This document shows positions 43,857 to 53,700 of a stretch of 64,000 bases of DNA, piece after piece. The stretch is from Candidatus Accumulibacter phosphatis (GTDB lineage: Bacteria > Pseudomonadota > Gammaproteobacteria > Burkholderiales > Rhodocyclaceae). Every line of letters starts with the position of its first letter. Position 1 is the stretch's first letter. A program made the translations under genes and the position numbers. The notes beneath the pieces are model-generated. The model saw only the letters and a list, made by a program, of their open reading frames with translations. It had not been told where the DNA came from and made no database searches. Where the stretch lies: the NCBI RefSeq assembly GCF_012939955.1, contig NZ_SPMY01000004.1:1-64000 (forward strand), given 5' to 3'.

Positions 43857-44840
43857 TTACCTGCTCACGTCGACCACCACTCGTCCGCGCACCTTGCCTT
43901 CGAGCAGCTCGGCGCCGACCGCGACTGCTTCCGAAAGCGGGATCTCGCGCGTAATGGCGTCCAGCTTGGCGATTTCGAGATCACGGCCGAGGCGTTCCCA
44001 GGCTTCCTGACGAATGGCGAGCGGTGCCATCACGCTGTCGATGCCATAGAGCGTCACGCCGCGCAGGATGAAGGGCGCCACCGTCGCCGGGAAATCCATG
44101 CCGCCGGCGAGGCCGCAGGCCGCCACCGCGCCGCGGTATTTCGTCGTCGCACAGGCGTTCGCCAGGGTGTGGCTGCCGACGGTGTCGATCACCCCGGCCC
44201 AGCGTTCCTTGCCGATCGGCTTGCCCGGCGCCGACAGCTCGCTGCGGTCGATGATCGTGCTGGCGCCCAGGGACTTGAGGTGCTCGGCTTCGCCGGGGCG
44301 GCCGGTCGAGGCGGCCACCTGATAGCCAAGTTTGGCGAGCAAGGCGATGGCTACGCTGCCGACACCACCGTTGGCGCCGGTGACCAGAACCTCGCCGTCA
44401 GCAGGCTTGATGCCGTGCTTCTCGAGAGCGAGGACGCAGAGCATCGCCGTGTACCCGGCGGTGCCGATGGCCATCGCCTGCCGGGCGGAGAAACTCGCCG
44501 GTAGCGGCACCAGCCACTCTCCCTTGACACGCGCTTTTTCGGCCAGGCCGCCGCAATGCGTTTCGCCGACACCCCAACCATTGAGGACGACGCGGTCGCC
44601 GACTTTCCAGGCCGCATTCGACGTTTCTGTCACCGTGCCGGCAAAGTCGATTCCCGGCACCATCGGAAAGCGGCGCACGACCGGCGACTTGCCGGTCAGT
44701 GCCAGGCCGTCCTTGTAATTGAGCGTCGACCATTCGACCTGGACCGTGGTGTCGGCTTCTGGCAGCACGGCATCGTCGATGTCCTGCAGTTGAGCTTGGT
44801 AAACGCCGTCGTCTTTGGTGATCAGGATTCCCTTGAACAT
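43857..44840 (-). CDS. acuI: Acrylyl-CoA reductase / YhdH-type quinone oxidoreductase
   Basis: 327 aa medium-chain dehydrogenase. It matches the YhdH/AcuI type, which reduces acrylyl-CoA to propionyl-CoA with NADPH. The sequence has [30 protein letters not shown] and the nucleotide-binding loop [21 protein letters not shown]. No zinc ligands are seen, as expected. The ribosome site AAGGAGA is strong. A TetR gene lies upstream on the same strand; both promoters share a GGTCTA box overlapping the -10, so AcuR-like control is likely. Confidence 0.9.
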   Translation of the reverse strand: MFKGILITKDDGVYQAQLQDIDDAVLPEADTTVQVEWSTLNYKDGLALTGKSPVVRRFPMVPGIDFAGTVTETSNAAWKVGDRVVLNGWGVGETHCGGLAEKARVKGEWLVPLPASFSARQAMAIGTAGYTAMLCVLALEKHGIKPADGEVLVTGANGGVGSVAIALLAKLGYQVAASTGRPGEAEHLKSLGASTIIDRSELSAPGKPIGKERWAGVIDTVGSHTLANACATTKYRGAVAACGLAGGMDFPATVAPFILRGVTLYGIDSVMAPLAIRQEAWERLGRDLEIAKLDAITREIPLSEAVAVGAELLEGKVRGRVVVDVSR

Positions 44841-44862
44841 GGTGATTCTCCTTGGTGGTGAA

Positions 44863-44892
44863 AAAATAGACCAGTAAAGTATGAACGTGCAA
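44863..44892 (-). promoter_or_regulatory. Promoter of acuI with GGTCTA half-site
   Basis: On the minus strand, a possible -35 TTGCAC (44892-44887) is followed by a -10 near TCTATTTT (44870-44863). GGTCTA (44872-44867) overlaps the -10. The tetR promoter has the same hexamer in the same place. Confidence 0.55.
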
Positions 44893-44895
44893 AAC

Positions 44896-44990
44896 AGTCA
44901 TGAAAGGTCATGACCGCTCTCTCGTTCCCGACCCTTCTCGCGCCGTGGGAGAAGGAAGTTTCGTGAGTCGCGGACGTGACTCTCACGGAA
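44896..44990. repeat. Dispersed modular repeat, copy R5
   Basis: GTCATGAAAGGTCATGACCG, then a GC-rich hairpin and a small hairpin TTCGTGAGTCGCGGACGTGACT. It overlaps the end of the TetR gene: the stop codon at 44985-44983 and last codons lie inside the repeat. Confidence 0.75.
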
Positions 44991-45639
44991 AGGGAGCTCG
45001 GGTGCGCGGCAATGCCGACAGAAAGAGCTTGAAGAAGGCGCGCATCGGCGCCGTCGAGCGGGACAGCCTGGCGCGCAGTATCGCCCCCTCCCAGCCAACC
45101 CAGAAAGCGTGCGCCAGTGCCGGGCAGTCGGCGTCGGTCGCCAGTTCGTCGCTGCTTGCCGCGGCTGACAGACAGTCGGCCAGCGCTCGCTCCCAGTCGG
45201 AAAAAATCGCTTCCAGGCGCAGGCGCAAGCGCTCGTCGAGCACGCTGACTTCCTGTCCCAGATTGCCGACCAGGCAGCCGCGCGTGAAGGCATGTCTTTC
45301 GACGCCGCGGCAGGCGTCGTCGACAAAGGCTGCCAGCCTTGCCAGCGGCGTCAGTAGCGGATTGTGAAAATGCAGCTTGAGCTTACGCGCAAAGTACTCG
45401 GCATAGGTATCGAGGGTCACCGTGACAAAAGCATCCTTGCTTTCGAAGTAGTGATAGAAGGAGCCCTTCGGGACATTGATCGATTTCAGGACATCATCGA
45501 GTGCTGTCGCACTGACGCCCTGGGTGGTCAGGATCTCGAGGCCGCGACGAATCAGCAAGGCCCGGGTGTCCGCGTAATCGAGGCCATTGCGCGCCGGGCG
45601 ACCGCGTGGACGGCGAGGGAGGGTACGAGTCGTTTCCAT
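44983..45639 (-). CDS. TetR-family regulator (AcuR-like)
   Basis: 218 aa. The N-terminal HTH includes ALLIRRGLEILTTQGVSATALDDVLKSINVPKGSFYHYFESKDAF, a standard TetR DNA-binding domain. A Cys in RGCLVGN, characteristic of NemR/AcuR-like members, may sense electrophiles such as acrylate. It sits upstream of acuI on the same strand. Its promoter is TTGACA-17-TAATAT with GGTCTA over the -10, so it probably represses itself and acuI. The last codons lie in repeat R5. Confidence 0.9.
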   Translation of the reverse strand: METTRTLPRRPRGRPARNGLDYADTRALLIRRGLEILTTQGVSATALDDVLKSINVPKGSFYHYFESKDAFVTVTLDTYAEYFARKLKLHFHNPLLTPLARLAAFVDDACRGVERHAFTRGCLVGNLGQEVSVLDERLRLRLEAIFSDWERALADCLSAAASSDELATDADCPALAHAFWVGWEGAILRARLSRSTAPMRAFFKLFLSALPRTRAPFP

Positions 45640-45647
45640 TGCTGGAT

Positions 45648-45676
45648 ATATTAGACCGAGTGTTTATAAATGTCAA
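45648..45676 (-). promoter_or_regulatory. Sigma70 promoter of tetR, with operator half-site
   Basis: On the minus strand, -35 TTGACA (45676-45671), 17-bp spacer, -10 TAATAT (45653-45648). GGTCTA (45657-45652) overlaps the -10, as at acuI. This is a near-consensus promoter. Confidence 0.8.
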
Positions 45677-45875
45677 AAAAAACTCGTGGTGAGCCGCTAC
45701 TGGCGGCGTGTCGATTGGCGTCACCATGGTATTTTCGGCTCGCGGCTCGGGAGCAGAGCCCGAAAAGCTCAACGTGCTAGAATCGCCGAGCGCCCGCAGT
45801 TCCATGTCTTTGGCTTACGCGGGTCAAGCGCGTGGAATAAGAAAACCGGCAATCGATGCCGAGAAGGGAGTGCCC

Positions 45876-47258
45876 GTGTTCAAGACTATCCTGCGCTGGC
45901 TGGGTCTGGTCCCGCCAGCGGCCGCGCCTCTACCGCAAGAAGCCGCCGCGCAGCTCGACGCGCTGGCGCCTCTCCAGTCTGCGCCACGGGCGGGCGCCGC
46001 GACCAACACGGCGCGCGCCGCGTCCTTTGTTTGCCGCGAGGAGCTTCTCGATCGCGGCGAACAGATTGCTGGCTACGAGTTTGCCCTCGGGCGCAATCTG
46101 CAATCGCCGATGCTGGAGAAGAGCGCGAAGCTGCGTCAGGTCCATGACGAAGCGCTGCTGCACAATCTTTCGCCGCTGGCTGTTTCATCACTGCTCGGCG
46201 ATCGTTTTGCCTTCATCCGCCTGTCTTCGGCGTCGCTGAGCAGCGTTCTGCTGCCCGCTTTCGCGAATCGCAATGTGATCATCATGATCACCCCGGCGAC
46301 GGCGGTGGCGGGCGACCTTGCCGACGTGCGCGTGGCGCTGCGGCGCTTGCAGGACCTCGGCGTCAAGCATGGCTGGTCGCTCGATCGGCCTCTCCCCGGG
46401 ATGGCCGAGTTTCTCGAACAGGCGGCTCTCGTCGAGATCGACACCACCGCTTTCGACGGCATCCAGTTGAAGAAAATGTGCGTCGACCTGCACGCCAGCA
46501 AAGGGAAACCCAGAGTCATTGCCAGCAAGATCCAGAGCGCGGACGACTTCAGCCTATGCTATCAAAGTGGCTTCGATTACTTTATGGGGCCTTTTGTTTG
46601 CAGTCGTGAGAACTGGCATCCGCCGAAGAGCGAAGTCAACCGGCTGCTGGTCTTTGAAGTCCTGAACATGATTCGCGGCCGAGCCGATTTTGGCGTCATC
46701 GCCGACCGCCTGCGCAACGACCCGGTTTTGACCTACAAGCTCTTGCGCTACATCAATTCGCCCGGTATCGGAATGCTCAGGCGTATCGAAAAAATACCGC
46801 AAGCGCTGCTGATTCTGGGCCGGGACCAGTTCTCGCGATGGCTTTCCCTGCTGCTCTTCGATCTCAATCAGCCCGGATATATGGGGCGGGTCCTGAACGA
46901 GAATGCGCTGACCCGCGCGCGCTTAATGGAAAGGCTGGCCGGACAGGGCGGCTTGCCGCAGGAGGCCGACAAGCTGTTCATGATCGGGCTGTTTTCGCTG
47001 CTCGACGTGATGATGAAACAGCCACTCGTGGAGATTCTGAAGAAGGTTTCCTTGCCGGACGACGTCGTCTCTGCACTCCAGGGCGAGCCGGGCCCGATGT
47101 GCGATGCCCTGGCCCTGGCCATTGCCGTCGAATCGAAGGCGCCCGAAGAGATCGCCGCCGCTGCCCTCTTGTGTGGACTTGAAGCACAGCAAGTCACGGC
47201 CGTGATGCTGGAAGCGCTGGACTGGGCGCAGAGCGTCGTCCACGCGGGCAAGAACTGA
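45876..47258 (+). CDS. HDOD-domain protein with degenerate EAL-like N-terminal domain
   Basis: About 460 aa. The N-terminal half has the shape of an EAL domain (VCREELLDRGEQIAGYEFALGR), but the catalytic acidic motifs (DDFG, others) are missing, so it should not cleave c-di-GMP. The C-terminal half is HDOD (NRLLVFEVLNMIRGRADFGVIADRLRNDPVLTYKLLRYINSPG). Such YuxH-like proteins act in signalling. I choose GTG 45876 because AAGGGAG precedes it at 5-11 bases; ORFs from 45708 are longer. A TGCTAGAAT extended -10 is at 45775-45783. Confidence 0.85.
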   Translation: MFKTILRWLGLVPPAAAPLPQEAAAQLDALAPLQSAPRAGAATNTARAASFVCREELLDRGEQIAGYEFALGRNLQSPMLEKSAKLRQVHDEALLHNLSPLAVSSLLGDRFAFIRLSSASLSSVLLPAFANRNVIIMITPATAVAGDLADVRVALRRLQDLGVKHGWSLDRPLPGMAEFLEQAALVEIDTTAFDGIQLKKMCVDLHASKGKPRVIASKIQSADDFSLCYQSGFDYFMGPFVCSRENWHPPKSEVNRLLVFEVLNMIRGRADFGVIADRLRNDPVLTYKLLRYINSPGIGMLRRIEKIPQALLILGRDQFSRWLSLLLFDLNQPGYMGRVLNENALTRARLMERLAGQGGLPQEADKLFMIGLFSLLDVMMKQPLVEILKKVSLPDDVVSALQGEPGPMCDALALAIAVESKAPEEIAAAALLCGLEAQQVTAVMLEALDWAQSVVHAGKN

Positions 47259-47307
47259 TCGCCTGCAGCGCTCGGCGCGGCGCCTGCCGCCTTCCCGCCA
47301 GCGCGAA

Positions 47308-47703
47308 TCAGCCGCCGGCGCGCTTGGCGGTGAAGCCCTCCTTTTCGAGGCACTCGAGCAGGCGCTGGCAGTGATCCCCCTGCACTTCTATGACGTCGTC
47401 TTTGACCGTGCCGCCCGATCCGCAGGCGGCCTTCAGGCGTTTCGCCAGCGCGGCAAGGTCGCCGGCGGCGAGCGGCAGCCCGCGCACCAGCGTCACCGTC
47501 TTGCCGCCCCGCCCCTTGCTTTCGCGGCTGACGCGCACGCTGCTGTCAGTCCGGGGAAGTGACGCGGCACGATTGGCAGCACAGCAGCATTGCGGCAGCG
47601 GTCTTCGGCAGCCTGGGCACATGCGTCCCGTGTCGGTGGAATAGACCAGCCCCCCGGCCGATGGCTTACGCATGGCCAGGCCCGCCATGCCGTTCTTCCT
47701 CAT
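47308..47703 (-). CDS. yciH: SUI1/eIF1-like translation factor YciH
   Basis: 131 aa. The C-terminal SUI1 domain includes GKTVTLVRGLPLAAGDLAALAKRLKAACGSGGTVKDDVIEVQGDH. An N-terminal CPGCRRPLPQCCC segment is present. Its ATG at 47703 overlaps the glnE stop (ATGA), so the two genes are coupled; alternative in-frame ATGs lie at 47688 and 47673. It belongs to the group that tunes start-codon fidelity, though its role in bacteria is uncertain. Confidence 0.9.
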   Translation of the reverse strand: MRKNGMAGLAMRKPSAGGLVYSTDTGRMCPGCRRPLPQCCCAANRAASLPRTDSSVRVSRESKGRGGKTVTLVRGLPLAAGDLAALAKRLKAACGSGGTVKDDVIEVQGDHCQRLLECLEKEGFTAKRAGG

Positions 47704-50471
47704 GCGGCATCGAACACCTCCTCCCACAGCGCCTTGACTGCCGCAATCTGGCGACTGAGCGAGGCGCGCTCGACGCGCGCCCGGCGATCGGCGTTCAGCC
47801 GCAATACGTGCTGCAAGCGGCGAAACTCGCGATAGGCGTCGCGCGCCGGGTCGGCCAGCTCGGCCGGGATCAGGCCGAGTTCGGCAGCCATCCCGAGCAG
47901 GGCGATGTTGCCGAGGTTGCCGCACAGTTCGGCGTGCGCATGCGCGTGTCCGAGGATCAGGTACTGGACGATGAACTCGACGTCGATCAGGCCACCGCGA
48001 TCGTGCTTGATATCAAAGTTTTCTTCGCTGCGTGAGCCGTGTTCGTCGAACATCCGCTGGCGCATCGACAGCACTTCTTCCTTGAGCTTGGCGGGCTCGC
48101 GGGCTTGCCGCAGGATCTCGATGCGCAGCGCTTCGAACTGTTCGCCGACCACCGGGTCGCCGGCGCAAAAGCGGGCCCGGGTCAGCGCCTGATGCTCCCA
48201 GGCCCAGGCATTCTTCAGCTGATAATCGCGAAAAGCGCTGATCGGCGACACCAGCATGCCGGAATCACCGTTCGGGCGCAGGCGCAGATCGACTTCGAAA
48301 AGCATGCCCGCCGAGGTCCGGCTCGACATCCAGGTGCTCAGCCGTTGCCCCAGGCGTGCGTACACTTCCCCCGCACCCTCGGCAGGGTCGTCGTGCAGAT
48401 AGATGAGGTCCAGATCCGAGGCAAAACCGAGTTCCTTGCCACCGAGCTTGCCGTAGGCGATGACCGCAAAACGGGGTGGCTGCTCGGGATGCGGATGGCG
48501 ATTGCGCAACAGCCGCCAGCACAGGTCCAGGGTCGTCTGGACCATGATGTCGGCAAGCTGGCTGAGGCGGTCGGCGAGATGTTCGACGCTGTGCAGGCCG
48601 GCAAAGTCCTGCGCCAGAAAATGCAGGACCTGCGCGTGGTGCACTTCGCGCAGGATGTCCATCTCGCGCTCGGTATCGTCGCGGTGCTGCGCCAGCCGCG
48701 ATTGCAGTTCGTCGCGAAACTCCTGCCAATCGGTCTTCACGTCGAAGATTCGCGAGTCCAGCAACTCGTCAAGCAGGATCGGGTGCCGGTTCAGATAGTC
48801 AGCTGCCCAAGATGAGCTGCCGATCAGTTCGGCAAGGTGACTGAGTGCTTGCGGATACTGCAGCAGCAGCGCCAGATAGGCGCCACGTTTGCTAATGGTT
48901 TCGAGAAAATCGAGGCCGCGCAGCCAGGTGGCGTCAGGATTTTTGGTGGCGGCAGCGGCGTCGATGAGGCGCGGCCCCAGGGCGTCGAGGCGCTCGCGGT
49001 TACTCGCCGGCAGTTGCACATAGCGACTGCCTTGGCGGAAGCTGTGCAGGCGTTCGAGGATCGCCTTCGGCTGGCGGAAGCCGAGGCTGGACAGCCGTTC
49101 CAGCGCATCATCCTTGGCGACGACTTCTTCCCAGACGCCGAGCAGCGGGTGGGTGCCTTCTTCCGGCTCGGAAAAGACTTCTTCGAAGCAGCGCGAAACG
49201 ATCGCCCGATGCCCTTCGAGAACGGCCAGAAACGCGCTCCAGTCGGCAAAAGCCATCGCTGCGGCGATCTGCTGGCGTTCCTCGTCAGCACTTGGCAGAC
49301 GGTGCGTCTGGGCGTCGTTCACGTATTGCAAGCGGTGCTCGAGGCGGCGCAGGAAGTCGTAGGCAGTGGCCAGTTCGTGCTCGTTTTCTGGCGGTAGAAG
49401 CCGCCGCTCGGCGAGCTGCGCCAGTACCTGCAGTGTCGGTCGCACTTGCAGGAGCGGGTCGCGGCCGCCACGGATCAACTGGAAAACCTGGGCGATGAAC
49501 TCGATCTCGCGGATGCCACCCGGGCCCAGCTTGATGTGCTCGGCCATGTCCTTGCGCGCCACCTCGCGGCGAATCTGCGCGTGCAGATCGCGCATGGCAT
49601 TGATCGCGCCAAAGTCGAGATACTTGCGAAAAACGAAAGGGCGACTGATGTTCTGTAGCGCGCTTACCCATTCCGGCTGCAGATTCTCGCCCTGGTTCAA
49701 GACCCTGGCCTTGATCCAGGCGTAGCGTTCCCACTCCCTGCCTTGTGTGATCAGGTAGTGTTCGAGTGAGTCCAGCGAGCAGACTAGCGGTCCGGAGTCG
49801 CCGTTGGGCCGCAAGCGCATGTCCACCCGAAATACCAGGCCATCCGCAGTGAGTTCGCCGAGTGTGGCGATCAGGCGCTTGCCGAGGCGCTGGAAGAAGT
49901 CGTAGTTGTCGATCCGGCGGCCGTCGCCGCCGGTTTGCCCATCCTCCGGGTAGATGAAGATGTAATCGACGTCGGAAGAAACATTGAGCTCGCGGCCGCC
50001 GAGCTTGCCCATGCCGACTACCAGTAGTCGTTGCGGCTGCCCGTGGCTGTCGAGCGGCTCGCCGAACTGCTCGCGCAGTTGCCGGTGATGGAAATCCAGG
50101 GCGCGATTGGTGCTCACTTCGGCGAGCACGGTCATGCTTTCAACGACTTCGGCGAGGGTCGCCAGACCGCCAATATCGCGCACCACCAGCGCTGCCATTA
50201 CCCGCTGGCGCAGGCTACGCAGGGCGCGCCGCAGATCGTCATCGCTGGCGACGGCACTCTCAGGTCTCGCAGCAGGTGTCGCGTCGCTGTCGAGGAAATC
50301 GTTCATCTGTTCGACGCTGAGCGCCTGCATGGCGTGCGCGTCCAGCCAGGCCGTGATTTCGGGTCGGGCGGCGAGCAGATTGCGCAGGTAATGGCTGTGC
50401 CCTTGTGCTGCCTGTAGCGCTGTTGCCAGTGGCGTCGGACGCGTGTTGGAGCGTTCTACAGTAGGTTCCAT
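47700..50471 (-). CDS. glnE: Bifunctional glutamine synthetase adenylyltransferase/deadenylase
   Basis: 923 aa, the normal length. It regulates glutamine synthetase by adding or removing AMP. Two nucleotidyltransferase domains show the GKLGGRELNVSSDVDYIFIYP and YGKLGGKELGFASDLDLIYLH motifs, each with G[GS]xD..D. Linker and C-terminal helical domains are complete (GPGGIREIEFIAQ, RGGLIDVEFIVQYL). It is transcribed with yciH and diverges from yhdP. Confidence 0.97.
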   Translation of the reverse strand: MEPTVERSNTRPTPLATALQAAQGHSHYLRNLLAARPEITAWLDAHAMQALSVEQMNDFLDSDATPAARPESAVASDDDLRRALRSLRQRVMAALVVRDIGGLATLAEVVESMTVLAEVSTNRALDFHHRQLREQFGEPLDSHGQPQRLLVVGMGKLGGRELNVSSDVDYIFIYPEDGQTGGDGRRIDNYDFFQRLGKRLIATLGELTADGLVFRVDMRLRPNGDSGPLVCSLDSLEHYLITQGREWERYAWIKARVLNQGENLQPEWVSALQNISRPFVFRKYLDFGAINAMRDLHAQIRREVARKDMAEHIKLGPGGIREIEFIAQVFQLIRGGRDPLLQVRPTLQVLAQLAERRLLPPENEHELATAYDFLRRLEHRLQYVNDAQTHRLPSADEERQQIAAAMAFADWSAFLAVLEGHRAIVSRCFEEVFSEPEEGTHPLLGVWEEVVAKDDALERLSSLGFRQPKAILERLHSFRQGSRYVQLPASNRERLDALGPRLIDAAAATKNPDATWLRGLDFLETISKRGAYLALLLQYPQALSHLAELIGSSSWAADYLNRHPILLDELLDSRIFDVKTDWQEFRDELQSRLAQHRDDTEREMDILREVHHAQVLHFLAQDFAGLHSVEHLADRLSQLADIMVQTTLDLCWRLLRNRHPHPEQPPRFAVIAYGKLGGKELGFASDLDLIYLHDDPAEGAGEVYARLGQRLSTWMSSRTSAGMLFEVDLRLRPNGDSGMLVSPISAFRDYQLKNAWAWEHQALTRARFCAGDPVVGEQFEALRIEILRQAREPAKLKEEVLSMRQRMFDEHGSRSEENFDIKHDRGGLIDVEFIVQYLILGHAHAHAELCGNLGNIALLGMAAELGLIPAELADPARDAYREFRRLQHVLRLNADRRARVERASLSRQIAAVKALWEEVFDAA

Positions 50472-50763
50472 GATCTTCTCGGTAGATGGATGTCATACGG
50501 GTCGCCATGCTGGGCGCTGGTGAGCAAGGGCAAAGCCGTTACAATGCCGGCTTCAAGCTGAAAACAGCAGTCACCGACCGCGAATCTGGCTGCCCATTTC
50601 TCGTCCTGGACATCGCAATCGCATGCATAGCAGCGCCGCCGCCCCGCGCCTTGCCGGTCAAATGCCCGGACGACCATTCGCGCGTGCTTCCTCGCCATTT
50701 GTCTCGTGGTTTCCCCGTGCCCTTGCCTAGCTCTCCCGACATTCTAGTGACGCCGAGCGGTTA

Positions 50764-53700
50764 TTGGCAAAACTCTCTGCGCGACGATTACGGCTGATGC
50801 GCCAGGAGGAGTTGCGCCCGGCGCTCTACCATCGCTTCCATTTTCTCGTGCCGCTGCTCGCGCATCCGGCGACGGGCCGCGTATGGCGGCTTGTGGTGCG
50901 CGCCTTCTGGCTGCTCTACTTCGGTTTCGTGCTGCTGATTCTGGCGCTGCGCTACCTGGTATTGCCGAACATCGAGACCTACCGACCAGCCATCGAGCAG
51001 CAGCTCAGCCGGACGGTCGGGCTGTCGGTCAGCATCGGGCGGATCGCCGCCAGCTGGGATGGCATCCATCCCGATCTGCTGCTCTCGGATGTGCGCATCG
51101 CCGACAGCAACGGTCAGCCGGCACTGGCCTTGCCACGTGTGCACAGCGTCCTCTCGTGGTCTTCGCTACCGCGCATGGCGCTGCGTTTGCGCCTGCTGGA
51201 GATCGACGAGCCGACTCTGCATCTGCGTCGCGATAGCGACGGCCGCTTCACCGTTGCCGGTATCGCCATGGCCGCCGAGGGAGGTGACAACGCCGCCGGC
51301 GACTGGATTCTGGCGCAGAAACGAATTCGCGTCAGCGGCGCGACCGTGGTCTGGGAGGACGCCATGCGCCAGGCGCCGCCGCTGATTCTCGAAGCGGTCA
51401 ATTTCGGCCTCGACAACGACGGTCGCCAGCACCGCTTCGGCTTCACTGCCGCGCCGCCGCCTGCTCTGGCCGCCGCGATCGACCTGCGCGGGGACTTTCA
51501 CGGCCGGTATCTCGGCCAGCTGGAGTCCTGGAACGGGCAGGTATTCGTCCAGATCGACTACGCCGACCTCGCCGTCTGGCGCACCTGGATCGACTATCCG
51601 ATCGCGCTTCCGCATGGCCGCGGGGCAATACGCGCCTGGGTAGGTGTTGCGCAAGGTGAATTACAGGAGCTGACCGCAGATCTGTCGCTCGATGACCTTA
51701 GTTTGCGTTTGGCGAAAGACTTGCCAGAGCTCGACCTGCAACATCTGTCAGGTCGTATCGGTGTGCGTTTCTCGGCCGCCGGGATCCGCGTCAATGGGCA
51801 GCGCGTCGAACTGCTGAGCCAAGCACGCGAAGGCCAGGGTGCTCCCGAAGCGGCGTTCGTTCACGTCGAGCCGACCGATTTCCGCCTTGACTGGCAGTAC
51901 GCGGCAGACGGCGCTGCGCAGCGCGGCCAGCTTACCGCCAGCGCACTCGAACTCGCTGCTCTCGCCAGTCTGGCCGGCTACCTGCCGCTGGATGCCGGAT
52001 CGCGGCAGCTGCTCGGCGACTTCGCCCCGCGTGGCCGGATCAGCCAACTGCGTGCTGCCTGGGTCGGCGACGCCGAAGCGCTGCAAAGCTACTCGCTGAA
52101 AGCCGGTTTTGACGAACTGGCGGTGCAGGCCAAGGACTCCCTGCCTGGGGTGTCGGGGTTGTCCGGAGTTCTTGATGCCAGCGACAAGGGCGGCAGCGTC
52201 ACTCTGCGTGCGCAGAAAGCGAGCGTCAATCTGCCCAGCGTCCTGCCGGACTCGCCCATTCGGCTTGGCAAGCTGGATGCACAGGCCCGCTGGAAGATCC
52301 ACCAGAGCGTCCTCGATGTCGAGTTGCTGCGCGCTGAATTTTCCGGGCCGGATGCGACTGGTTCGGCAGAGGGCACTTATCGCCATGCGGGTGACGGACC
52401 GGGGAGTATCGACCTCAGTGCCGCGCTTAGTCGTGCCGACGCGCGCGCCGTCTGGCGCTACCTGCCGGCGGCGCTGAATAGTGGTGCGCGACACTGGGTT
52501 CGCGACGCACTGAAGGCGGGAAGCGCCAGCGAGGCCAAGCTGGTCCTCAAGGGCGATCTAGCCAACTTTCCCTTTCTCGATCGCCAACAGGGTCAGTTCC
52601 TGGTCACCCTCAAGGCACAGGACGTAAGGCTCGACTACGGCACTGGCTGGCCAGAAATCTCCGATATCGACGCCGATTTGCGTTTCGAGGGAAACGGCAT
52701 GCTGATCGAACTGCAGCGCGGCTCGATCCTCGGCGCCAGGCTGTCGCAGACGCGCGCCGAAATTCCCGACTTCGACGCGCCGGTGTCGACCTTGAAAGTG
52801 CAAGGGCACGCCGAAGGCGATACGGCGCAGTTCCTCAAGTTCGTCGTCGACAGCCCGGTCGCCGAGCGCATCGACCATTTCAGCGACGCCATGCGCGCCA
52901 GCGGCAAAGGGATTCTCGATATCGGGCTGCTGATTCCTCTTGAAGAGGCACGACTCGGCGAGTCGAAGATCGACGGGGACTACGTCTTTCTGGCTAACGA
53001 AGTGAGCGTCGATCCGGCCCTGCCGCCCTTGCGCGAGGTCAATGGTCGCCTGCAGTTCACCGCTGATGAGCTGCACGTTCCGGAGATCAAGGCGAAACTG
53101 GCGGGAGGTCCGGTGAAGATCACGGGCGGAGCGGAGAACGGCAAGGTGCTGATCAAGGTCGATGGCAGCCTCGGCGTCGCTGGCTTGCGCGAGATGGCCG
53201 GCTGGCCGCTGTTGGCACAGCTTTCCGGGCGCGCCGCTTACAGTGCCCAGATCCAGGTCAGGCAGCGCAACGTCGAAGTGGTGCTGGAGTCGGATTTGCT
53301 GGACCTTGCATCGACACTGCCGGCTCCTTTCAGCAAGAAGCTCGGCGAGCCGATGCGCCTGCATCTCGACAGTCTCGCCCTGCCGCCGACACTGCTCGGC
53401 AAAGCTCGGCCGATCAAGCGTGAGCAGCTACGCGTGGCGCTCGGCCGGGTGTTGAACATGCAGTTGATCAGCCGCCAGGAGGACGGAAAACGTTCCATTG
53501 AAAGTGCTGCGATTGCCGTCGGTGAGGCGATTAAAGTGCTACCGGAAAGGGGTATCCACGTCGGCATCACCACCCCGGTGCTCGATATCGACACCTGGCG
53601 CAAGGTTTTCGCGGGTCCCGCGCAGGAGGCGGCTCGCAGTGAGGTGCTGGCCAGTATTGACGAGGCGTCCGAGCCCGAGCCCGCGTCCGTCGGCAGTCTG

